Assembly (NCBI GenBank): GCA_040437565.1
Contig: JBDOQK010000024.1
Coordinates: forward strand, 310,001 to 374,000
Direction: 5' to 3'
From: Albugo candida
Taxonomy: Eukaryota > Oomycota > Peronosporomycetes > Albuginales
DNA: 64,000 nucleotides
Below, one piece after another: positions 56,201 through 64,000 of the stretch. Under the pieces are notes generated by a model, which saw nothing but the letters and a program-made list of their open reading frames with translations, searched no databases and was not told the origin of the DNA. Position 1 is the first letter of the stretch. Each line of letters starts with the position of its first letter. Made by a program: the position numbers and the translations under genes.

Positions 56201-59200
56201 GCAATGTTGACTCGACATATCTTCACCATCCCACAAACCATCGAATCTATTCACGAAGATGCCAAAATATTTGGTTTTGTATCGGCGATTGAGCCGGAAA
56301 AAGGCGTTTTCGTCGAGTTTCTGAATCATTTGACCGGTTTTGCTCATAAATCCTTGGTGGATGAGAAATTTGTGCAAGTTATCTCTCCCGACGCATTCCA
56401 AGTAGGAGAAACGATTGTTTGTTCTGTTCTGAACAAATCGCAAGCAGGTAAGTTCTCAGTCGACTTTCGGGCCCGACATTTTGAGTCGGAGGTATTGCCA
56501 TCATACTTTGCAGAATGGACTCGACAAATATATAGTGAGACGGACGTCTATCAAGGATTTCCAGTTGGCTTGGTGGTAGACGGCGAACTTGTGGCTGAAC
56601 GATCATATGGCTCCGTGTTTTCATTCAAAACCAGTGATTCGCACGCAAGTGTTTTGGTTTGTGGCAGTGTTCAAGTGCCTTCCGGTTGCTCGCACAAGCT
56701 CGTTCTTATTGATTTTGATGTGGAGAAAAAGGTATATGTTGGAATATTGGATGATAAGTTGGGTCGAAGTTGCTCGCAGAAACGACGATCGCGTTGGGAG
56801 CGTCTTGCAATTGGTCAGAATCTTGACGCTCGAGTACTAGCGATTGGGTCCTGGAAGCATTATGCAGTCGTCGCGATCCATGTGGGTAAAAAAACTCAGC
56901 TTGGAGTCGTACAACTGAGCTATTTCTGGCGTCCGGCACCCAAATGCGTTGAAAAGGATTCTTCGATCAGATGTCGGGTAGTTGCCCCTTGCTTGCGTGA
57001 TGCACGTGAGAACGATGTCATTCAAACTCCCTTTGAAAATCTACCGCTTTTACGTCTATGTGATGATGATGACCATCTCCAAAAACCGGCAAAACTCCTC
57101 CGGGACGCTGTTTCTATGCCCAGGTATAAGCATCCAACCGAGGAATTACAAGTTGGTAAGCTTGTTACTGGCCGTATCGCAACCATCAAACATGATGGAA
57201 TGGAAATTAAACTGAAAGCTACCAAACAATGCGGGAAGGTTGTCGCTATGGTTTCGATCATCGACGTGGACGCTGGCGATAACGAGAATCATCCGCTGGA
57301 TCGTTATGCACCAAAAATGGCTGTAACTGGTCGAATCTTGACCATCATGCAAAAAGGAGCGAATCAACGCAAGCCGGTGAGTGAATCAAACCCAGCCACG
57401 TTTCACATCCTTCAATTATCCTTACGCCAACAAGATGTTTCTTCGGACCAAATTGAGCATGTACGGGCTGACTGGGGTCTTGAGAATGCAGGTTCCAAGC
57501 TCCTTTGTGAAGGTTGTGTGCTGGATGGTGTCGTAGTAGAGCAAAAGTCTTCAGGACTTTTGGTTCGTTTAAGTCATCGTGTCATTGGTTTTCTTCATTG
57601 TATGGAGATTTCCACAGAGCAGAGTGTGCTGGAGCATTATCGCGAGCTCTATCCGGTGGGCAAACGTGTTGATGGCTGTCATATTCTCGGTGTTGATCAC
57701 GCAGAACGCCGCGTAGATCTCTCATTGATACACGCAAGTAAAGAAGCTATCACCGAGAAGCTTCAGATCGGGAACAGTGTGACTGGAATTGTGCTGGATT
57801 CAAGTAAAAAAGCTTCATTCCGACCGCCTTCCTTGATGCTTCAGCTATCTGCCTACACATTTGGTCGTGTCTGTGTAACCGAATTAAGACCGCCATCGGA
57901 GTGGCAGAGCCAAATGCTTGAAGAATCTGAGTTCAAGCCTGGCAATTTTCTTACGGGAACTCTCTTATCGGTCCAAAAAGAGGTGTGTGAGATCACATTA
58001 CGACCTTATCGTCAGGAAAGCTCTTCAAAGTACGAAATCGGTGATTTGGTGACTGGAATCATTGCGTCGACGTCGTATATGGGCTGTTTTGTTCGTGTGG
58101 ATCATATTGTCACCATTCGTGTGCTGTTACGAGATTTGAGTGACGATTTTATCAAAGACCCAATTTCTGAATTTCCAGTCGGCAAAGTTGTCGCCGGCCG
58201 AATCACAGGCAAAGAGATGCGGCAAGACTCAACTTTGTACGGCATGAGCTTAAAATCGTCGATTGTTTCCGATGGAATTGCAGCGTTGACGTGGAGCAAC
58301 TTGAAGGAAGGAATGATTGTCACTGGTACAGTGTCCAAAATTCAGCCGTACGGCGTGTTTGTGAAGCTGAATCAATCCAATGTGAGTGGTCTTTGTCACA
58401 TTTCTGAGATCGGAGATGAGCGGATCGAAAAGCCATTGACAGAGCTGTTCAAAGAAGGCGATTCTGTGAAAGCCAAAGTGCTGAAAGTTCAACTTGAAAA
58501 CAGACGGATCTCATTGGGATTTAAGCCGACGTACTTTGACGAACCTAACGAGAATATAGGGACTAATATGGATGCAATCGATGAGCAGGACGATGATCAG
58601 TGTATGCAAATTATTGAAACCTTTGAGGCTAAATCTGAGGCTGAATCCGAAGCTGGAGCTGAAACTGAATCCGAGTCTGAACCTGCATCAGAGGCTGAGG
58701 GTGTTAGCGTGCAACCTCTTTCTATGGATATCGACAATGATGAAGAGGAGGACGAGGAAGTTCCCGCGGTTGGCTTTCAGTGGGATGAATTTGGTGTCAG
58801 TGTACCAGAATCACCAAAAGTTACGCCAAAGACTGTGTGCGCTAGGAATGCTTTGTGGATAGACGAAAAAAGTGTTGGTGTTCGAGAAAAGGAGCTCGCA
58901 TTGAGTGAGCAAGAAGCACAAAGCGCACAGGATTTCGAACGGCTATTAACTATTCACCCGCAGGATGCGTACTTGTGGATACGCTACATGGCGTTCCATG
59001 TCTCACTACAGGAAGTTCAATTAGCGCGTGATGTTGCGATGCGCGCAACGCGTATGATCGCATTTCGCGATGAAAAGGAAAAATTGAATGTCTGGATTGC
59101 ATATTTAAATCTGGAGCATGATTTTGGCGATGCAGAAAGCTTTCAACGCGTGTTGCAGTCAGCTTTACAAGTGAATCCGCCAAAAAGCATTTATTTGCAT

Positions 59201-60238
59201 TTGGTGGATCTTTATGTACGGTCGAACCAGCATGCGAACGTACTGGAGGTGCTAAGTACGATGCAGAAAAAGTTCAAATCGAGTAGGGCTGTGTGGATTC
59301 GAGCATTGCGATATTTCGTATTAGAGAACGCGGATCAGGTGAAGGCGGCAGAAGTGATTTCATCGGCGCTGAATAATTTGCCTGGTGTAAAACATGTCGA
59401 TATTCTCGTCAAATATGGTCTCTTTCTGTATGATCCANNNNNNNNNNNNNNNNNNNNNNNNNNNNNNNNNNNNNNNNNNNNNNNNNNNNNNNNNNNNNNN
59501 NNNNNNNNNNNNNNNNNNNNNNNNNNNNNNNNNNNNNGCGATGAAAAGGAAAAATTGAATGTCTGGATTGCATATTTAAATCTGGAGCATGATTTTGGCG
59601 ATGCAGAAAGCTTTCAACGCGTGTTGCAGTCAGCTTTACAAGTGAATCCGCCAAAAAGCATTTATTTGCATTTGGTGGATCTTTATGTACGGTCGAACCA
59701 GCATGCGAACGTACTGGAGGTGCTAAGTACGATGCAGAAAAAGTTCAAATCGAGTAGGGCTGTGTGGATTCGAGCATTGCGATATTTCGTATTAGAGAAC
59801 GCGGATCAGGTGAAGGCGGCAGAAGTGATTTCATCGGCGCTGAATAATTTGCCTGGTGTAAAACATGTCGATATTCTCGTCAAATATGGTCTCTTTCTGT
59901 ATGATCCATGTGCGGGGAAAGACACGAGTTGGAACGCTGTTGAGAAGGCAAGAACAGTCTTGGAAGGCGTCTTGGCGACATATCCCAAGCGTATGGATTT
60001 ATGGAATGTGTACGCTGATAAGGAAATTCGACTTTGCAAAGACACCAATTGCACAGAGGAAGATCGCGAACGCATTCGTCAATTATTTGAACGTTTGTTG
60101 GCCATGAAGTTTTCCACCAAGAAAATGAAGTTCTGGTTCAAGAAATACATCAGCTTTGAACAAAGTTTTGGTGATGAAGCGCATGTTGATCACGTCAAAC
60201 AGCTCGCCAAAAGTTATGTGGAAAACGCTATGCAATAA
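53211..60238 (+). CDS. RRP5: RRP5/PDCD11 rRNA-processing S1/HAT protein, two exons
   Basis: Exons 53211-53528 and 53588-60238, with a 59-nt intron. The splice joins VATINFK to SIKSNMLLLGLIREITDTGL, a typical first S1 domain entry. With two assembly duplications (536 and 371 bp plus 200 N) removed, the protein is about 1953 residues, close to known RRP5 (1729-1871). The N-terminus carries the FPRG motif. More than ten S1 RNA-binding repeats follow (for example GMIVTGTVSKIQPYGVFVKL and GLCHISEIGDERI), then an acidic linker near 58620-58770 and a HAT/TPR-like C-terminal array (FERLLTIHPQDAYLWIRYMA, NVWIAYLNLEHDFGDAESF). RRP5 is needed for early cleavages leading to both 18S and 5.8S rRNA. The upstream edge abuts the tandem duplication. 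Confidence 0.95.
54500..55671. repeat. Assembly gap with 536-bp duplicated flanks inside RRP5
   Basis: 54500-55035 and 55136-55671 are identical around N run 55036-55135. The offset (636 bp) is a multiple of three, so the frame stays open and a gene caller would wrongly report extra S1 repeats. Confidence 0.9.
59067..59908. repeat. Assembly gap with 371-bp duplicated flanks inside RRP5
   Basis: 59067-59437 and 59538-59908 are identical around N run 59438-59537. The offset of 471 bp keeps the frame and falsely duplicates part of the HAT array. Confidence 0.9.
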
Positions 60239-60450
60239 TAGATTGACAAAAAACTAGGATCCCAAATAGGTTTTATTGCTCTATATCTTGGTTTATATTC
60301 CAATCACAGGTTGCATCCTGTTATAGAGGCTTTCAAAGACCGTTTTGACGCAAAACACAATCATTTTCGACATTTTTTGATCGATCCTCCTCGTTTCCTT
60401 TTCTTTTGCGATCGCTCTTTGATTCTTATCTCGACATAACTTAAATTACG

Positions 60451-61848
60451 ATGAGTCAATTCGTTCGTGCGAGCAAGTTTCGTCATGTGTACTTTGAGCC
60501 CGCAAAGCTCGAAAAGTGTTACACAAATCTTCGCTTATCGACGACAACAGGCGAGCAGAATTATATTAAAGGCAATACAAAGTTTTTTGCGGTAGCGATT
60601 CAAACTGGCGGGGGTGCAATGGCAGTGGTTCCGTATGAATGCTATGGAAAAATAGATCCTGATTTCCCGCTGATTTCGGGTCATCGGGGTGCAATTTTGG
60701 ACTTTGATTTCAATCCCTTCCATGAGCATCTACTCGCTTCGGCATCCGAAGATACTACGATCAAGATTTGGGGTGTGCCGGAAGGCGGTGTGACGGAAAC
60801 CTGCTCGGAACCACTTGTGGATCTCACGGGTCATGGACGTAAAGTAACTCTCATTCACTTTCATCCAACCGCGAATAATATTCTGGCAAGTACTTCAGCA
60901 GACTTTACTGTTCGTTTGTGGGATATTGAAAAATCGAGTGAGGTGGTATCCATGCAATTTATTGGAGACAATTTGTATCATGACATTGCGTGGAACTGGA
61001 CAGGTTCAGTGCTGGCCACTTCGTGCAAAGATAAAGTGATTCGATTATTTGATGCGCGTTCTGGTCAACTTGCAGCACAAAAGGAAAACGCACACAATGG
61101 CTCGAAAAGCTGTAAGATTACCTATCTGGGCAATAAAGATACCTTTGTATCAGTAGGATTCACACGCACGAGTCAACGCGAATTTAAAGTGTGGGATCCG
61201 CGGAATTTGAGTAAAGAATTGAAAAAAGTGGATCTCGATCAAGCTGCAGGTGCCATCATGCCCTTTTACGATCCCGATACGAACCTTCTTTACTTGTGTG
61301 GCAAAGGAGACGGAAATGTGCGTTATTATGAGATGTCAGCAGGGGAACCATTCGCTTTTCCAATCAGTGAGTATCGCACTTCAACAGCAGCACAAGGAAT
61401 GGCGATGCTACCAAAACGAGCTTGCGATGTCATGAAATGTGAAACTGCACGTTTCCTCAAACTCACACCCAACTTAGTGGAACCTTTGCATGTGTATGTG
61501 CCTAGAAAATCAGACGCGTTCCAGGAAGACATATTTCCTGATACGTACGCAGGAATTCCGTCCATGACAGCGGATGAATGGATGGATGATGCGGATAATG
61601 CGCCAGTATTGATCTCCTTGCGCCCGGAAATGCACGGAAAGATCACTTTTGATGGAAAACGAGCAAAAACGACTCCTTCAACAAACACACGTACAACTCG
61701 TGTCACTCGTGCAACTTCTTCGGCTCGTCGAATGAGTAAAAATGATGATGGTCCTCCTGAAGTGAAGTTGCAAAAGGCTTTAGACACAGCAAACGCGCGA
61801 ATCATAGAGCTGGAAGCGAAATTAAAAGCGCATGGAATCTCGTACTGA
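60451..61848 (+). CDS. Coronin, actin-binding WD40 protein
   Basis: A single exon of 465 residues, standard for short coronins. It begins MSQFVRASKFRHVYFEPAKL, the coronin N-terminal signature with basic residues that contact actin. A seven-bladed WD40 propeller follows (about 70-300; for example LLASASEDTTIKIWGVPEGG and ASTSADFTVRLWDIEKSSEV), then the conserved C-terminal extension with FFDPDTNLLYL-like PFYDPDTNLLYLCGKGDGN and YEMSAGEPF. The last ~35 residues form a coiled coil (KALDTANARIIELEAKLKAH) for oligomerisation. Coronins bind F-actin and Arp2/3 and act in endocytosis and motility. The gap to RRP5 is 212 bp. Confidence 0.95.
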   Translation: MSQFVRASKFRHVYFEPAKLEKCYTNLRLSTTTGEQNYIKGNTKFFAVAIQTGGGAMAVVPYECYGKIDPDFPLISGHRGAILDFDFNPFHEHLLASASEDTTIKIWGVPEGGVTETCSEPLVDLTGHGRKVTLIHFHPTANNILASTSADFTVRLWDIEKSSEVVSMQFIGDNLYHDIAWNWTGSVLATSCKDKVIRLFDARSGQLAAQKENAHNGSKSCKITYLGNKDTFVSVGFTRTSQREFKVWDPRNLSKELKKVDLDQAAGAIMPFYDPDTNLLYLCGKGDGNVRYYEMSAGEPFAFPISEYRTSTAAQGMAMLPKRACDVMKCETARFLKLTPNLVEPLHVYVPRKSDAFQEDIFPDTYAGIPSMTADEWMDDADNAPVLISLRPEMHGKITFDGKRAKTTPSTNTRTTRVTRATSSARRMSKNDDGPPEVKLQKALDTANARIIELEAKLKAHGISY

Positions 61849-62030
61849 GAAAGTAGTAGTTTCATGTAACTGTTGTCTTGCTGTTATAAGACGATGGCAG
61901 AGCAGTTAAACAATAGGATCTAGTTCTTCCATAACTTGAATTTGAAGGAGTATTAGTTTCGGATCTGTCCTATATTAAACTGCGTTACTGGGCGGTAAAA
62001 AACGTATCCGCCACCACAAAAAGCGGGGAC

Positions 62031-64000
62031 ATGTCGAAAGCCGCTTCATCCTATCAACGTTCCTCGTGGACGCGTCGTCGTCGTGAAAGGGCGCAGCGAG
62101 ATGAAAAGAAGCGAAAGCCGTATTCGCGTACCAGGAATCCTACCCGTCAGTACGTATCAGATCGCGGAGTGAACGAAAGCGACGAAGAAAGCTCCTTGGA
62201 ATTAGAAACCGAAAGCGGGAAAGGAAGGAAAGGATTCATCAGTACGGTTTTAAGTTATGTTCCGTTTGTCCGAAATCTTCTATATGAAGAAAGTTTCTCA
62301 GAACAAGAGGAAGACGTACGAGAAGAAGACGAAGAGGAAGAACAGGAAGAGGAAGCCCAATCTTCCATAAAAAAGAATGTCACAGATACACCAGAAAGCG
62401 TTGCTGACCAAGAATCTCACTGTTCAATCAGCCAGAACGAAGAAATTCACGATCAAGTCGAGAAGAAGCCTGTTTGCCTTGGCAACACATTCGAACGACC
62501 TGAAGAATGCTCATCCGAAAATGTTACTCCAACGATCTCAAAGACTTCTCAAAAAGCATTCGTATTTGATCGATGTCGAAAGCGCTCTCACGAGCCCAAT
62601 TTGGACGAAATTCGCAAACTCGTCAAGCAGCAAAAGACGATCACTTGGGATGAGTATGAGCGTCTGTCTCGAGATCTGAGAGCTTTAGTGCAAGACGAAA
62701 ATAGCGCCATGCCTCGACCCAAACCAAGCATGTCTGAACCCATCTTAGTCAAATCTCATCGTCAGCCTATTTTGGCCGCGTATGGAGCAAGAAATCGCTT
62801 CAAAAGACTCCGTAGCTCGCGCTTACTCACACACGGACATCGAGATGCTGCTTCACGGAACGCATATTCTACTGCCATTGCAGAAAGAGTGATGAATTGC
62901 TTACAAAAACTTGAGAGTCCGATGGAAGAAGAGCGAAAGAAACCAACAGTCGGATGCTCAGTGTCGTGGGCCAACTATCAACTGACACGAACTCAAAAGA
63001 AACTCGAGCGTGAAGCAATATCAGAGCATACGACCACTCAGCCTGAGGAAATCCCACCGACAAAAACGCTCCCAGCTATTTTTTCCATCCCAAATGCAAC
63101 GCCAACAACCGCTTTGAAACCTCCAAGTCCGGTCGTATCCGAGACCAATACCCCGATCGTTGGCGTCAAGACGCCTGAGAAAAAGATCGAGCACGCAGAA
63201 ACACATTTCAAATTCACCGCACCGGTGTCAGTGACCGACTCGACTGAGACTCAAGTCGATAGGAAGCTGAAATTCCTATTCTCTCCTCCACCCACTGAGA
63301 GACGCCCGCCCAGAAAAGCTTCATCTCAAAATGCATTCTCTGCTTTAGAAGGACCTCAACCTTTGTCATTTCTACCAGCTCTACCAAAAATGCACAGTGC
63401 GAAATTGCCTGAAGCGCCTCCAAGCAAAGCGCATACCAATTCAAATTCAATCAAAGAATCAAATCAGAAAGAAGAGCAAGCCGCAAAGAATTCACAACCA
63501 ACAAGTAGCCCATCAATCGCATTGGAGACTTCCAATCCGCTTGCCAGATTTATGAAATTGGCATCTGGTCAATGGAAATGCCCAACGTGTGCGGTCAGTA
63601 ACGCTGATGCACTCATCAAATGCCCATGTTGCGACACAGAGAACCCATCCGCAATTCAATCCAAAACGAGTGAGAAGACCGATCTCACTCCACCATCGTC
63701 GACATTCACATTTGGAGTACCTTCAAAGATGACAACGCCTTCCAATCCGACTCCAGCAAACTCCAGTCCAGATCGTATCGATTCCTTAGAGACCAGCGAA
63801 GCATTATCGCCACCCAAAGCCCCCGACTCCCTTCCATTCGTACAGTCCGCAATTTCTGCTTCGGACGCGAGCACGTCATTCAAATTTGGTATACAAGCTC
63901 CATCGACTGTATCATTTAGCGCTCCTGCTAGTAACTTCTCATTTGCGACCAAGATAGAGCCTTCAAATCCTTCGTTTTCATTCGGCATGACAACTGCTCC
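62031..64000 (+). CDS. FG-repeat nucleoporin with RanBP2-type zinc finger (Nup153/Nup1-like), partial
   Basis: Opens at ATG 62031 (MSKAASSYQRSSWTRRRRER) and stays in frame to the window edge, 656 codons so far. The N-terminus is strongly basic, then a possible amphipathic helix (GFISTVLSYVPFVRNLLYEE) precedes a long acidic run (EEDEEEEQEEEAQ), as in Nup1/Nup60/Nup153 nuclear-basket proteins, which bind the inner nuclear membrane. At about residue 512 there is a RanBP2-type zinc finger: GQWKCPTCAVSN with a second CPCC pair 10 residues on (W-x-C-x2-C-x10-C-x2-C), typical of RanGDP binding. FG motifs follow (FTFG, FKFG, FSFG). Together these point to a nuclear-basket FG nucleoporin; the single finger is fewer than the four of human Nup153. 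The C-terminus is outside the window. Confidence 0.85.
   Translation, partial: MSKAASSYQRSSWTRRRRERAQRDEKKRKPYSRTRNPTRQYVSDRGVNESDEESSLELETESGKGRKGFISTVLSYVPFVRNLLYEESFSEQEEDVREEDEEEEQEEEAQSSIKKNVTDTPESVADQESHCSISQNEEIHDQVEKKPVCLGNTFERPEECSSENVTPTISKTSQKAFVFDRCRKRSHEPNLDEIRKLVKQQKTITWDEYERLSRDLRALVQDENSAMPRPKPSMSEPILVKSHRQPILAAYGARNRFKRLRSSRLLTHGHRDAASRNAYSTAIAERVMNCLQKLESPMEEERKKPTVGCSVSWANYQLTRTQKKLEREAISEHTTTQPEEIPPTKTLPAIFSIPNATPTTALKPPSPVVSETNTPIVGVKTPEKKIEHAETHFKFTAPVSVTDSTETQVDRKLKFLFSPPPTERRPPRKASSQNAFSALEGPQPLSFLPALPKMHSAKLPEAPPSKAHTNSNSIKESNQKEEQAAKNSQPTSSPSIALETSNPLARFMKLASGQWKCPTCAVSNADALIKCPCCDTENPSAIQSKTSEKTDLTPPSSTFTFGVPSKMTTPSNPTPANSSPDRIDSLETSEALSPPKAPDSLPFVQSAISASDASTSFKFGIQAPSTVSFSAPASNFSFATKIEPSNPSFSFGMTTA

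Noticed and set aside
54500-59908. Extra tandem S1 and HAT repeats in RRP5
   Set aside because: The copies are exactly identical and split by 100-N gaps, unlike the real diverged S1 repeats; interpreted as contig overlap.
1-64000. CRISPR arrays, prokaryotic operons, retroviral or Polinton-like elements
   Set aside because: No regular spacer-repeat array, no Shine-Dalgarno-linked gene trains, and no reverse transcriptase, integrase or capsid-like frames were recognised on either strand.

Overview
The window looks like nuclear DNA of a small-genome oomycete (stramenopile), plausibly an Albugo-like white rust. This is an inference from four things: very short introns (40-65 nt), intron-poor tightly packed housekeeping genes, a flagellar axoneme gene (CFAP91), and a secreted PAN/Apple protein of the kind common in oomycetes. 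No species-diagnostic locus is present. The sequence is a scaffold with thirteen 100-N gaps. Eight gaps are flanked by exact direct repeats of 15 to 1065 bp, which are unmerged contig overlaps and not real duplications.

Layout. 1-6540 (minus strand): 5' end of an NSUN5-type rRNA methyltransferase, a four-exon HECT E3 ligase and an ABCF2/ARB1-type ribosome-biogenesis ATPase. 6541-14886: gene-poor, with diverged repeats in tandem order and a striking ~0.5 kb inverted repeat. 14887-21414: AGC kinase, HINT-type HIT protein and, divergently transcribed, the CLU protein. 21415-32768: mostly gene-poor, with N gaps, relics (an importin-alpha pseudogene and two dispersed repeat families) and one real five-exon gene, CHMP5/VPS60. 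32769-38153: Rab-like GTPase with a WW-like module and CaaX end, an E2F factor with six introns, tRNA-Ser(GCT), and an unrecognised multi-exon gene. 38176-44925: CDC5 splicing factor and a MAPKK-like kinase whose 5' half is duplicated by an assembly artefact. 45465-53200: secreted PAN protein, CFAP91, a secreted-type protein of unknown function, and a tandem duplication carrying a broken copy of it plus a CFAP91 tail fragment. 53211-64000 (plus strand): RRP5 (two assembly-duplicated segments), coronin and an FG nucleoporin that runs off the end.

Functional threads. Several genes serve ribosome synthesis (NSUN5, ABCF2, RRP5), others nuclear transport and gene expression (FG nucleoporin, E2F, CDC5), signalling (AGC kinase, MAPKK, Rab-like GTPase) and membrane or cytoskeleton work (CHMP5, coronin, CFAP91, CLU). 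They are not arranged as an operon-like system. I found no CRISPR array, no intact transposon and no convincing viral element. The best candidates for new biology are the WW-Rab-CaaX GTPase, the long inverted repeat, and the young tandem duplication of the secreted-type gene.
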